The notes beneath the pieces are model-generated. The model was not told the DNA's origin. It saw only the letters and a list, made by a program, of their open reading frames with translations, and did no database searches. Below are positions 45,401-52,683 of a stretch of DNA of 64,000 nt, piece by piece. Made by a program: the position numbers and the translations under genes. This DNA is from Rhodopseudomonas infernalis. GTDB lineage: Bacteria; Pseudomonadota; Alphaproteobacteria; Rhizobiales; Xanthobacteraceae. Where the stretch lies: assembly GCF_022271405.1 (NCBI RefSeq), contig NZ_JAJNAL010000008.1:1-64000 (forward strand), in the 5' to 3' direction. The number at the start of each line of letters is the position of its first letter. The stretch's first letter is position 1.

Positions 45401-45634
45401 ATGACGTCGCTCGCGTTCATCCTCGGCGTCACGCCGCTGGCGTTCGCGACCGGGGTCAGCGCCGGCAGCCAGAACGCGATCGGCACCGGCGTGCTCGGCG
45501 GCATGCTGTCGGCGACCCTGCTGGCGGTGCTGTTCGTGCCGGTGTTCTACGTCTTCGTACTCCGCCGGGTGGAGCGCCGAAAGCCGGCCCGTCACGCAGG
45601 CGCGGTGGGCGAAGGCGAACCGCAATCGGGTTGA
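42497..45634 (+). CDS. acrB: RND multidrug efflux pump, HAE1 family (AcrB-like)
   Basis: A 1045-residue AcrB-type pump of normal family length. It starts with MSAFFIARPIFAWVVAIFIM and shows AMVLAIGILVDDAIVVVENV (helix 4, with the paired Asp residues of the proton relay) and VGLIAIIGLSAKNAILIVEF (helix 10 with the relay Lys). Two large periplasmic loops bind drugs. It forms an operon with the adaptor under TetR control. GAGG lies 9 bp before the ATG. A minus-strand frame of more than 1100 codons across it is a shadow of codon bias. Confidence 0.94.
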   Translation: MSAFFIARPIFAWVVAIFIMIAGALAIPFLPVAQYPNVVPAKISVTANYPGASSEEIYQGVTRLIEDQLNGIPGLMYFESTADATGAISIEVSFQPGTSLAQATVDVQNRIRRVESRLPSAVTQRGIVVDEASSAFLMFISVQSTDGSIDSIGVGDYITRNLLSEIRRVEGVGKAQLFGTQRSMRVWIDPDKLLGLSLTVADVSAAIASQNAQVAAGRIGATPNPISQEVSAPVLVKGQLGTPEEFGAIVLRANRNGSTVRLRDVARIEVGGEDYNTESRLNGQPAAAIGIQLSATANALATSKAVTAKMKELSKYFPKGLTYEIPYNTSPFIQGSIEKVLYTLAEAVGLVFVVMFLFLQNIRYTLIPTIVVPIALLGTCAVMFATGFSINVLTMFAMVLAIGILVDDAIVVVENVERLMATEGLSPRAATEKAMQQIRGAIVGITLVLTAVFVPMAFFPGAVGIIYRQFSLTMVVSILFSSFLALTLTPALCATFLKPVPADHHEKHGFFGWFNRAFNSVAGRYQSAVGWATGRIGRMMVIYLALLAALGWAYLRLPAAFLPAEDQGYLIVDIQAPTEATQSRAMNSIEQAEKVFLEDTSVAQVFTVSGFSFSGNAQSAAVAFVTLKDWSVRGDDDAETIARRANVHLAKIGDASVMALSPPPIDGLGNFTGFTFRLQDRGSRGTAALDEAAAQLTAAAAESPVLAGVRVEGLANSAQLNLVIDREKANTFGVSFADINATITASLGSAYVNDFPNAGRMQRVTIQALDTRRMRADDLLKLNVRNSSGGMVPLSAFARTEWSKGPIQVVGFNGYPSVRFAGDAAPGHSSGEALAEMERLAKQLPSGFGFEWAGQSLQEIQSGNQAPFLLGLSVLFVFLLLAALYESWSIPLSVMLVVPLGIIGSLLAVMIRELPNDIYFKVGLIAIIGLSAKNAILIVEFAKELHAEGKSLREAAIEAATVRFRPIIMTSLAFILGVTPLAFATGVSAGSQNAIGTGVLGGMLSATLLAVLFVPVFYVFVLRRVERRKPARHAGAVGEGEPQSG

Positions 45635-45705
45635 TCGAAACTGCTGAGTAGTCCGGAGTCGCTTGCGGCTCATCGCCCTTTGAGATCGGGTACTTTCGTT
45701 TCCAC

Positions 45706-45797
45706 CCGTCATGCCCGGCCTTGTGCCGGGCATCCACGCCTTGCTGACGGAATCGCATCAAAGGCGTGGATGGCCGGGACAAGCCCGGCCATGACGG
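45706..45797. repeat. REP/BIME-like inverted repeat pair
   Basis: A 37-base unit beginning CCGTCATGCCCGGCCTTG (45706-45742) is repeated in inverted orientation at 45761-45797 (ending CGGCCATGACGG) with few mismatches, separated by 18 bases. Each unit also has its own internal GCCCGGC-type hairpin. Units of this sequence are widely dispersed in Bradyrhizobium and Rhodopseudomonas genomes between convergent genes. Confidence 0.85.
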
Positions 45798-45850
45798 AAT
45801 TTGTGACCACCTTCGGCGATCTAGAAAGTACTACGTAGCTTGAAGAGGCC

Positions 45851-45887
45851 GCGGCCTCCGTCCGGGGGAGAGCCGGAGGAGGCCGCG
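45851..45887 (-). terminator. Hairpin after flgH
   Basis: GCGGCCTCCG pairs with CGGAGGAGGCCGC (one bulged A) about 70 bp past the flgH stop. On the minus strand only a short T-rich stretch follows, so strength is uncertain. Confidence 0.5.
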
Positions 45888-45954
45888 TTGGAACACCTGA
45901 CTGCGCCTAGGTTCGCAGCCGGGTGTGGGAGCTCGTTGTGTTAGATCATGTCCG

Positions 45955-46713
45955 TCAGAACGGCAGCAGCACGTCCATCACCTGCGAGCCGTAGCGCGGC
46001 TGCTGCACATCGGTGATCTGGCCGCGACCGCCATAGGCGATGCGGGCCTGCGCGATCTTGCTGCTGTCGATGGTGTTGTCGCTCTGGATGTCTTCCGGCC
46101 GGACGATGCCGGCGACGATCAGTTCGCGGACTTCGAAATTGACGCGGATTTCCTGCTTGCCCTCGACCACCAGATTGCCGTTCGGCAGCACCTGCGTCAC
46201 CACCGCGGCGACGCTTGTCTGCAGCGCTTCCTGGCGCTGCACCGAGCCCTTGCCATCGCTCGTCGAGGTCGAGTCCGTGGTCAGGATGCGGCCGGGCAAC
46301 ACCGCGGTGGCGGGGTTGGTGATGGTCTTGCTGCCGATGAAATCGGTGATGCCGGAATCGTCGGTGTTCTTTCGGCTGCGCTGGGTCTCGTTGGCGATGT
46401 TGGCCTTGTCGGTGAAGTTCACCGTCACGGTCATGATATCGCCGACCTTGGCGGCGCGCTGATCGCGGAAGAACGCGCGCGAGCCGTTCCGCCACAGCGA
46501 GTTGGCGTTGTAGGAGGCGACCTCCGGCTTCGGCATCGGCATCTGCACCGGCTTGTAGCCCGGCTGGGTGGTGGGATTCTCGATCGCACTCAGCGCCGGC
46601 CGCTCGCCAATCGCGGCGAGCCGGTCGATCGAGGAGCAGCCGCCGGCAAAGCCGCCCGTCGCCAGCAGCGCGGCGATCAGGACGAGACGGTTGGTCGGGA
46701 TGGACTTGTACAT
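45955..46713 (-). CDS. flgH: Flagellar L-ring lipoprotein FlgH
   Basis: A 252-residue outer-membrane ring protein. The lipoprotein signal is MYKSIPTNRLVLIAALLATG, ending in FAGGC at the modified Cys. The family core SLWRNGSRAFFRDQRAAKVGD and the C-terminal VRPEDIQSDNTIDSSKIAQARI (ends shown in part) fit FlgH. It is the last gene of flgF-flgG-flgA-flgH. ATG 46713 was chosen. A GTG at 46722, overlapping the flgA stop, is the alternative. Confidence 0.93.
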   Translation of the reverse strand: MYKSIPTNRLVLIAALLATGGFAGGCSSIDRLAAIGERPALSAIENPTTQPGYKPVQMPMPKPEVASYNANSLWRNGSRAFFRDQRAAKVGDIMTVTVNFTDKANIANETQRSRKNTDDSGITDFIGSKTITNPATAVLPGRILTTDSTSTSDGKGSVQRQEALQTSVAAVVTQVLPNGNLVVEGKQEIRVNFEVRELIVAGIVRPEDIQSDNTIDSSKIAQARIAYGGRGQITDVQQPRYGSQVMDVLLPF

Positions 46714-46718
46714 TGAAC

Positions 46719-47792
46719 TCACTCGGGCTTCGCGGCGGAACTGCGGGCGATGGAGGGTTCGGGCGCCACGGCGGACGCAGCTCCGCCGGCGCTGGCGAGG
46801 ACCCGCGGCACGGCGACCATCACCACCACCTGGCCACGTCCCACCACGGTCGCGGGCACGGTTCGCTTCGATTGCAGATTCAGCACGTTGACGACGTCGC
46901 CTTCGGTGCCGGTTTCCAACGCCTTGCCGCGCGAGGTCAGATAGATGCCGGCGGCCTCGTAGATCAGCGTCACGCTCTGGTCGCGGGTCACGAGGTCCGG
47001 CTTGGTGAGATCGGTGGTTCGCATCACCTGGCCGCCGCGCAGCGATCGCCGCGTCTGCATGCCGATCGCGGCCTCGCGCGTGACGGTGTCGGAGGTGACC
47101 TCGGCTTTCGGACGGCGCTCGATCGCGACGTCGGAGACCTTGATCACTTCGTTTCGTTCGATCGGCCGGGTCAGCACGGTTACCGGGGCCGTCTCGACGG
47201 CCGTGCCGGTGACGCGAAGACGCACCGGCGCATTGTCGGCGCCGCCGCTGATCTCGAAGCTGAGATCGAAGCGGCCGCTGCGGCGGTCGAACCGATCGGC
47301 GACCAGCATCGGGGCGCCGCTGTAATTTGCCGGCAGGGTGCGCGCCTCGATCTCGCGATCCCAGGTCAGCGCCAGATCCTCGGCGTCGCCGAGACCGTGA
47401 CGGCGCTGCAGAACCTCGATCACCTGCTTCTCGATCTCCTTCGCCGGCAGGCTGCGTGCCAGCCGGGTGACGGTGACTTCGCGGATGTCGCGGGTGTCGA
47501 CGCCGATCACCTGATGGGCGCGCAGCGTGGCGATCACCGCGTTTGTCGACAACGCGCCGGTGGTCCCGAGATCAGGCGCCCGATACACGGCGATCTGTGC
47601 GGCGACGCCGGCGTTGTCGATCAGGTCGCCGATCCGGACCAGTTCGTCGGCGACTTCGATGTGGGCGCGCAGCACCGGCGTGCGCAGCACGTCTTCGACC
47701 TGCGGCGACAGGCGCGGGGCGGGCGCGGTTTCGGCGGCGACCGCTGCGATCGGTGTTGCAACGAGCAAGGCGGCGAGGAGAGAACGGATCAT
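46719..47792 (-). CDS. flgA: P-ring assembly chaperone FlgA
   Basis: A 357-residue exported protein with a signal peptide (SLLAALLVATPIAAVAA). The C-terminal part has the SAF-type domain of FlgA (TVLTRPIERNEVIKVSDVAIE, RRSLRGGQVMRTTDL and VTLIYEAAGIYLTSRGKAL). FlgA helps FlgI monomers form the P-ring. The N-terminal extension of about 120 residues makes it longer than enteric FlgA (about 220), as is common in rhizobiales. The gene overlaps the flgH start region and lies 12 bp after flgG. Confidence 0.92.
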   Translation of the reverse strand: MIRSLLAALLVATPIAAVAAETAPAPRLSPQVEDVLRTPVLRAHIEVADELVRIGDLIDNAGVAAQIAVYRAPDLGTTGALSTNAVIATLRAHQVIGVDTRDIREVTVTRLARSLPAKEIEKQVIEVLQRRHGLGDAEDLALTWDREIEARTLPANYSGAPMLVADRFDRRSGRFDLSFEISGGADNAPVRLRVTGTAVETAPVTVLTRPIERNEVIKVSDVAIERRPKAEVTSDTVTREAAIGMQTRRSLRGGQVMRTTDLTKPDLVTRDQSVTLIYEAAGIYLTSRGKALETGTEGDVVNVLNLQSKRTVPATVVGRGQVVVMVAVPRVLASAGGAASAVAPEPSIARSSAAKPE

Positions 47793-47804
47793 CGGTCAGC
47801 TCCC

Positions 47805-48593
47805 TCAGCGGAACATGTTGGAGGTGGACTGCAGCATCTGGTCGGCGGCGCTGACGACCTTGGCGTTCATCTCGTAGGCGCGCTGCGCGGCGATCAGGTC
47901 GGAGATTTCATTGACGACTTCGACGTTGGCCTGCTCCAGCGTCTTCTGCAGCATGTCGCCGAGGCCATCGACGGTGGCGATGCCGTCCTGCGGCGGGCCC
48001 GAAGCCTGGGTTTCGAGGAACAGATTGTCGCCTTCCGGCTGCAGGCCGGTCTTGTTGATGAAGCGGGTCAGGCCGATCTGGCCGATCACGGTCGGCGTGG
48101 TCGAGCCCGAGACAGTCACCGAGACCTGGCCGTTGCTCGCGACCGTGATGCCGTAGGCGCCGTTCGGAATGGTGATGGTCGGCTGCACCGGATTGCCGGC
48201 TGCGGTGACCACGCGGCCGGTGTTGTCGGTGGTGAACGAGCCGTCGCGCGTGTAGCGATAGGTGCCGTCCGGCATCTGGATCTTGAAGAAGCCTTCGCCG
48301 CGGACCGCGAGGTCGAGATCGTTGCCGGTGGTCGACAGCGTGCCCTGGGTCATCAGCCGCGGCGTGCCGACGGTCTTGACGCCGCCGCCGATATCGACGC
48401 CGACCGGAATGATCGTGCCCTGATCGGACGCCTGGGTGCCGACGCGGCGGACGTGGTCGTAGATCAGGTCCTGAAACTGCGCCGTCTGCTTCTTGAACCC
48501 GGTGGTTCGCATATTGGCGATGTTGTTGGAGATCACCTGAACGTTGAGCTCCTGAGCGGCCATTCCGGTCGCCGCGGTGTAGAGTGCGCGCAT
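47805..48593 (-). CDS. flgG: Distal rod protein FlgG
   Basis: A 262-residue protein of the standard FlgG length, with MRALYTAATGMAAQELNVQ, VISNNIANMRTTGFKKQTAQ and the C-terminal VEVVNEISDLIAAQRAYEMN. It builds the distal rod crossing the periplasm. GGAGA lies just ahead of the ATG, and the gene sits 12 bp after flgF. Confidence 0.96.
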   Translation of the reverse strand: MRALYTAATGMAAQELNVQVISNNIANMRTTGFKKQTAQFQDLIYDHVRRVGTQASDQGTIIPVGVDIGGGVKTVGTPRLMTQGTLSTTGNDLDLAVRGEGFFKIQMPDGTYRYTRDGSFTTDNTGRVVTAAGNPVQPTITIPNGAYGITVASNGQVSVTVSGSTTPTVIGQIGLTRFINKTGLQPEGDNLFLETQASGPPQDGIATVDGLGDMLQKTLEQANVEVVNEISDLIAAQRAYEMNAKVVSAADQMLQSTSNMFR

Positions 48594-48605
48594 CTCAGGT
48601 CTCCT

Positions 48606-49367
48606 TTACGCCGGCACGTCAGCAAGCCGCTCGATGGCGGTCTTCTGCAGGTCGCCTTCCTGCTGCAGCAGGGCGGAAACGGATTGGTAGGAGCGGCTGA
48701 CGGCGATCATCCGCGACATCTCGGCGACCGAATTGACGTTCGATTTCTCGACGTAGCCTTGGCGCACCTGCGATTTGGTGTCGGGCGCGCCGGGATCGTT
48801 GGTGGCGGCATAGAGATTGTCGCCCTGCTTCTCCAGGCTCTGCGGCCGCGCGAACGACACCATCCGGAGCTTGCCGCGCAGCGAGTCGATCACCGCGCTG
48901 CCTTCGATCACGCTGACATTGCCGTCGGCGGCGATGTTGATCGCCTTGTCGGTCGGCTGGAACACGATCGGGCCGGAGTTGCCGAGCACCTGATAGCCGG
49001 AGGCGTTGACGAGCTGGCCCTGCGGATTGATCGAGAGCTTGCCGTCGCGGGTGTAGCGCTCGCCGGCCGGAGTCTGCACCACCAGGAAGGCCGAGCCGTC
49101 GATGGCGATGTCGAGCGGGTTCTTGGTCTCGTCCAGCGGTCCGGAGGAGAAGTCGTGATAGGCGGCGCGGTCCTGCACGAAACTGACCCGGCGGTCCGGC
49201 TGCTGGAAATTGTCTTCGTGCGCCCCGGTGTTCAGGAATTCCTGAAACATCGAACGCTGGGCCTTGAAGCCATTGGTGTTCACGTTCGCCAGGTTGTTCG
49301 CGACGACATCCATCTGTCGTTCGAGCACGACCTGCCGCGACAAGCCGACCAGAAGCGTATTCTGCAT
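48606..49367 (-). CDS. flgF: Proximal rod protein FlgF
   Basis: A 253-residue rod protein: MQNTLLVGLSRQVVLERQMD, VVANNLANVNTNGFKAQRSM, and the C-terminal NVNSVAEMSRMIAVSRSYQS. The open frame begins 40 codons earlier at 49487, but that N-terminus is not rod-like and contains the sigma-54 promoter. The inner ATG has GGGAG 8 bp upstream. It heads the four-gene flgF-flgG-flgA-flgH transcript. Confidence 0.95.
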   Translation of the reverse strand: MQNTLLVGLSRQVVLERQMDVVANNLANVNTNGFKAQRSMFQEFLNTGAHEDNFQQPDRRVSFVQDRAAYHDFSSGPLDETKNPLDIAIDGSAFLVVQTPAGERYTRDGKLSINPQGQLVNASGYQVLGNSGPIVFQPTDKAINIAADGNVSVIEGSAVIDSLRGKLRMVSFARPQSLEKQGDNLYAATNDPGAPDTKSQVRQGYVEKSNVNSVAEMSRMIAVSRSYQSVSALLQQEGDLQKTAIERLADVPA

Positions 49368-49466
49368 CGGTATTCTCCCTTTAACGATCCGCTTCCGGTC
49401 CTCCCAGACCCTCGGCGGATGCCGTGAACCGAAGCTCTCCCAAGCCGCGGTTCGCCCTTCCGTCTT

Positions 49467-49481
49467 GCGAGCGGCGTGCCA
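49467..49481 (-). promoter_or_regulatory. Sigma-54 promoter of the flgF operon
   Basis: On the minus strand TGGCAC-GCCGC-TCGC matches TGGCAC-N5-TTGC with one mismatch and GG-N10-GC intact. It is the same variant as the flgI promoter. The flgF start codon is 100 bp downstream. Confidence 0.8.
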
Positions 49482-49562
49482 ACTCATAAAAGCAAATTAA
49501 ATCAATTGCTTAACGTTCTTGGAGAGCGCTGGGAGGTCGGCAATAAGGATCTGTTGACCATG

Positions 49563-49583
49563 TTGCCCGGCAAAATCTTCCTA
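49563..49583. promoter_or_regulatory. FlbD/ftr-like enhancer element for flgF
   Basis: CCCGGCAAAATCTTCC is the flgI element with one inserted A and one lost G, so it is a degenerate member of the same family. It is preceded by TTGCC, and another CGGCAA is at 49538. It lies about 85 bp upstream of the flgF sigma-54 promoter. Confidence 0.5.
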
Positions 49584-49661
49584 GTCGGGGGCGCTCTGGA
49601 AAGGTTCCGTTAACCATTGCGACATTAGCGTCGCATGATCAGGGCTCGAGGCGCTGGCGGC

Positions 49662-49676
49662 TTAGTTTCGCGTTAA
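49662..49676 (+). promoter_or_regulatory. CtrA-type box upstream of fliL
   Basis: TTAG-TTTCGCG-TTAA matches TTAA-N7-TTAA with one mismatch and lies 47 bp before fliL, overlapping the expected promoter. A TTAACCAT half-site is 45 bp further up. Confidence 0.55.
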
Positions 49677-49722
49677 CGGTTCGCCCGGACGGCACGGCTC
49701 TTCTTGCAGGCGGACGCAGCCG

Positions 49723-50226
49723 ATGGCGGATTCAGAGAAACCGGAAGAAGGCGCCGAGGGCGCCGAAGGCGCTGCGCCGAAAAGCAAGAAGAAGCTGATC
49801 ATCATCATCGCCGCGGCCGTGCTGCTGCTGGTCGGTGGCGGCGGCGGCGCATGGTTCTTCATGTCCAAGGGCCACAACAAGGATAAGGAACACGCCGAGC
49901 ACGTCGAGAAGGTGAAGCCGCCGAATTTCGTCGAGGTGCCGGAGATCATGGTCAATCTCGCCGGCTCGCCGGGCGAGCGGGTGCAGTACCTCAAGGCCAA
50001 GATCGTGCTGGAAGTGAAGGACGACAAGCTCGCCGAGCAGATCAAGCCGACGATGCCGCGTATCACCGACCTGTTTCAGACCTACTTGCGCGAACTGCGC
50101 TCGAACGACCTCAACGGCTCGGTCGGGATGTTCCGCATGAAGGAAGAGCTGACCCGCCGGGTCAACGTCGCGATCGCACCAGCGCAGGTGAACGCGGTGC
50201 TGTTCAAGGAAGTGCTGGTGCAGTGA
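49723..50226 (+). CDS. fliL: Flagellar basal body protein FliL
   Basis: A 167-residue inner-membrane protein. A charged N-terminus and KKKLIIIIAAAVLLLVGGGG (one membrane helix, about 23-42) precede the periplasmic stomatin-like domain (FVEVPEIMVNLAGSPGERVQ, then the C-terminal AVLFKEVLVQ). FliL surrounds stators and supports torque. It is the first gene of fliL-fliM-DUF6468-motE, with 6 bp before fliM. Confidence 0.93.
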   Translation: MADSEKPEEGAEGAEGAAPKSKKKLIIIIAAAVLLLVGGGGGAWFFMSKGHNKDKEHAEHVEKVKPPNFVEVPEIMVNLAGSPGERVQYLKAKIVLEVKDDKLAEQIKPTMPRITDLFQTYLRELRSNDLNGSVGMFRMKEELTRRVNVAIAPAQVNAVLFKEVLVQ

Positions 50227-50232
50227 GCTGAC

Positions 50233-51435
50233 ATGGCCGGCCAGGAACAACTCGACCAAGACGCCATCGCAGCCCAATGGGAAGCGTCGATGGCCTCGGA
50301 AGATCCCGAGGCCGCGGCCAAGGCTGCGCAGGAGAACGAACTCACCGGGACGATGGCGGAGCAATGGGCCGCCATGGTCGACGATGGCGGTCGCGATCTC
50401 GGCGGTGGCAAGAACGGCGGCGAGCGCGTGCTGTCGCAGGAGGAGATCGACAATCTCCTCGGCTTCAGCGTCGGCGAGGTGCATCTCGACGAGAACTCCG
50501 GCATCCGCGCCATCATCGACTCGGCGATGGTGTCCTACGAGCGTCTGCCGATGCTCGAAATCGTGTTCGACCGCCTGGTGCGGTTGATGACGACGAGCCT
50601 GCGCAACTTCACCTCCGACAACGTCGAAGTCTCGCTCGACCGCATCACCTCGGTGCGGTTCGGCGACTATATGAATTCGATTCCGCTGCCCGCGGTGCTG
50701 TGCGTGTTCAAGGCCGAGGAGTGGCAGAATTTCGGCCTCGCCACCGTCGATTCCAGCCTTATCTATTCGATGATCGACGTGCTGCTCGGCGGTCGCCGCG
50801 GTCAGGCGTCGCTGCGCATCGAAGGCCGGCCCTACACCACGATCGAAACCAACCTGGTCAAGCGGCTGCTCGAAGTCGTACTCGCCGACGCCGAACAGGC
50901 GTTCCGGCCGCTGTCGCCGGTGGCGTTCTCGATCGACCGGCTGGAGACCAATCCGCGCTTCGCCGCGATCAGCCGTCCGGCCAACGCCGCCATTCTTGTC
51001 CGCCTGCATATCGACATGGAAGATCGCGGCGGCAATATCGAGCTGCTGCTGCCCTACGCCACGATCGAACCGATCCGCGGCGTGTTGATGCAGATGTTCA
51101 TGGGCGAGAAGTTCGGCCGTAACCAAGTCTGGGAAGGCCATCTCGCCACCGAGATCGGCCAGGCCGAGATCTCGGTCGATGCGGTGCTGTACGAAGCCGA
51201 AGTGCCGTTGAAGCAACTGATGGCGCTGCAGGTCGGCGACACCCTGCCGCTCGATTTGCGCGCCGACGCGCTGGTCGCGGTCCGCTGCGGCAACGTCACG
51301 TTGACGGAAGGCCGGATGGGCCGCGTCGGCGACCGCGTCGCGATCCGCGTCACCAAACCACTCCGCAAGCCGGTCACGACCTACGCGATGTTCGAACGGA
51401 CCGACGAGCAAAGCAAAATGATGGAGGCACAATGA
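50233..51435 (+). CDS. fliM: Flagellar switch protein FliM with N-terminal extension
   Basis: A 400-residue switch protein. The CheY-P binding peptide LSQEEIDNLLGF is at residues 67-78 rather than at the N-terminus. The middle domain (RAIIDSAMVSYERLPMLEIV onward) and the C-terminal SpoA domain (about 315-390) are complete. The extra first 66 residues contain two similar segments, AIAAQWEASMASED and GTMAEQWAAMVDDG. FliM forms the C-ring middle layer and receives CheY-P. The gene overlaps the next by 4 bp. Confidence 0.94.
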   Translation: MAGQEQLDQDAIAAQWEASMASEDPEAAAKAAQENELTGTMAEQWAAMVDDGGRDLGGGKNGGERVLSQEEIDNLLGFSVGEVHLDENSGIRAIIDSAMVSYERLPMLEIVFDRLVRLMTTSLRNFTSDNVEVSLDRITSVRFGDYMNSIPLPAVLCVFKAEEWQNFGLATVDSSLIYSMIDVLLGGRRGQASLRIEGRPYTTIETNLVKRLLEVVLADAEQAFRPLSPVAFSIDRLETNPRFAAISRPANAAILVRLHIDMEDRGGNIELLLPYATIEPIRGVLMQMFMGEKFGRNQVWEGHLATEIGQAEISVDAVLYEAEVPLKQLMALQVGDTLPLDLRADALVAVRCGNVTLTEGRMGRVGDRVAIRVTKPLRKPVTTYAMFERTDEQSKMMEAQ

Positions 51436-51866
51436 GCCATACCCTGGGACTCGTCATCGAAAGCCTCGTCGCCGTGCTGTTGCTGCTGACGATCGGTTAT
51501 TGCTGGCTGCTCAACAAGCGGTTGCTGCGGCTGAAGGCCGACGAGCAGTCGCTGAAGGCGACGATCGGCGAACTGATCACCGTCACCGAGATCGCCGAAC
51601 GCGCGATCGGCGGGCTCAAGCTCACGGTGCGCGAGGTCAACGAGAATCTCGGCCGCGACATCGCCGCAGCGAGCGCGATGTCCGAGACTCTCAAGAAGCA
51701 ACTCGCCGAAGGCGACAATGTGCTGCGCCGTCTGTCGAAGATCGTCCTCGCCGCGCGGCCGTCGTCGGAGCAGCCAGACGCGCCGACGCTGTCGGCAGCA
51801 CGCGCCAACGCAGCCGCGGCTGAAGCCTTCGCCGATCGGCGACGACACAGCGGCCTGGCTGCATGA
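51432..51866 (+). CDS. DUF6468 flagellar-operon membrane protein
   Basis: A 144-residue protein with one N-terminal membrane helix (LVIESLVAVLLLLTIGYCWL) followed by a predicted coiled coil (about 35-115) and a low-complexity Ala-rich tail. It matches proteins annotated DUF6468 that lie between fliM and motE in alphaproteobacterial flagellar clusters. No function is proven. Its start overlaps the fliM stop (ATGA) and its end overlaps motE, so all are translationally coupled. Confidence 0.75.
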   Translation: MSHTLGLVIESLVAVLLLLTIGYCWLLNKRLLRLKADEQSLKATIGELITVTEIAERAIGGLKLTVREVNENLGRDIAAASAMSETLKKQLAEGDNVLRRLSKIVLAARPSSEQPDAPTLSAARANAAAAEAFADRRRHSGLAA

Positions 51867-52642
51867 CCGCACTCCGGGATATCCGCATCCTTCCGGTGGT
51901 GCTGGTCGCGATCCTCGGCCTGGCCGTGCTGAAGATCGCCGGCCTGCTGCTCGATGGCGGCTACGTGTTCGACTACGATCCGAACGCGACCAAGCCGTCG
52001 TGGGCGCAGGCCAACCTGAACTACCCGGGCGGCGCTGCCGCCAAGGCTGCGAATCCCGAACTGTCCTCCGACATCACCGGCTCGGTCCAGGCTCCGGCGA
52101 AAAAGGAAGAACAGAAGCCGACGGTTGCAGCCCCGGAGGACGTCAAGCCATCCGAGCCGCCGGTCGAACAGCCGGCCGGCATTTCACCGTCCGAGCGGGC
52201 GATCCTCGAGCGGCTGCAAGCGCGCCGCCAGGAACTCGACGCGCGCGCCCGCGAAGTTGAAATCCGCGAGAGTCTGCTGAAGGCCGCCGAGAAGCGGATC
52301 GAATCCCGCGTCGACGAGATGAAGGCGACCGAGGGCCAGATCGGCAAGGCGAACGAGCAGAAGAGCGAGGCTGAAGCCGCGCGGTTCAAGGGCATCATCA
52401 CGATGTACGAGTCGATGAAGCCAAAGGACGCAGCCAAGATCTTCGATCGCCTCGAGATGCCGGTGCTTATCGAGATCGCGTCACAAATCGCGCCGCGCAA
52501 GATGTCGGACATTCTCGGTCTGATGACGCCGGAAGCCGCCGAGAAGCTGACGGTCGAAATGGCCCGCCGCGCCAGCGGCAAGAGCTCGGCGACTGCGGCC
52601 GCGCTGCCCAAGATCGAAGGTCGACCGGTTCCCGGGAGGTAA
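51863..52642 (+). CDS. MotE-like protein (MgtE N-domain fold)
   Basis: A 259-residue protein with an N-terminal membrane helix or signal (LPVVLVAILGLAVLKIAGLL), a Pro/Glu-rich linker (about 70-105), a long coiled coil (about 110-175), and a C-terminal MgtE_N-like domain (YESMKPKDAAKIFDRLEMPV, then APRKMSDILGLMTPEAAEKL). In Sinorhizobium MotE is a periplasmic chaperone for MotC, and in other bacteria this fold sits near fliM. The role here is inferred from the domain and from its place at the end of fliL-fliM. Confidence 0.75.
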   Translation: MTALRDIRILPVVLVAILGLAVLKIAGLLLDGGYVFDYDPNATKPSWAQANLNYPGGAAAKAANPELSSDITGSVQAPAKKEEQKPTVAAPEDVKPSEPPVEQPAGISPSERAILERLQARRQELDARAREVEIRESLLKAAEKRIESRVDEMKATEGQIGKANEQKSEAEAARFKGIITMYESMKPKDAAKIFDRLEMPVLIEIASQIAPRKMSDILGLMTPEAAEKLTVEMARRASGKSSATAAALPKIEGRPVPGR

Positions 52643-52683
52643 TTTATTACTTACTGCGTGCAGCCCGTGTGCACGTATTTCGA

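Larger units (their letters stand above)
45635..45954. other. Intergenic region between acrB and flgH ends
   Basis: Convergent genes meet here. The stretch holds the REP-like inverted repeat at 45706-45797 and a hairpin at 45851-45887 that probably ends the flg transcript. No gene is seen. Confidence 0.6.
49368..49722. other. Divergent flgF/fliL control region
   Basis: It holds the flgF sigma-54 promoter (49467-49481), enhancer-like CGGCAA elements (49538-49583), a TTAACCAT CtrA half-site (49610-49617) and a fuller CtrA-type box near fliL (49662-49676). No gene is seen. Confidence 0.7.

Noticed and set aside
42344-45733. Minus-strand frame of about 1129 codons across acrB
   Set aside because: It lies in the antisense of a clear AcrB. 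Its translation is rich in Arg, His, Asp and Gln as expected from the complement of GC-rich codons, and it has no domain.
46713-49427. Plus-strand frame of about 904 codons across flgH-flgA-flgG-flgF
   Set aside because: It spans four well-supported minus-strand flagellar genes and their gaps, and its composition is that of a codon-bias shadow.
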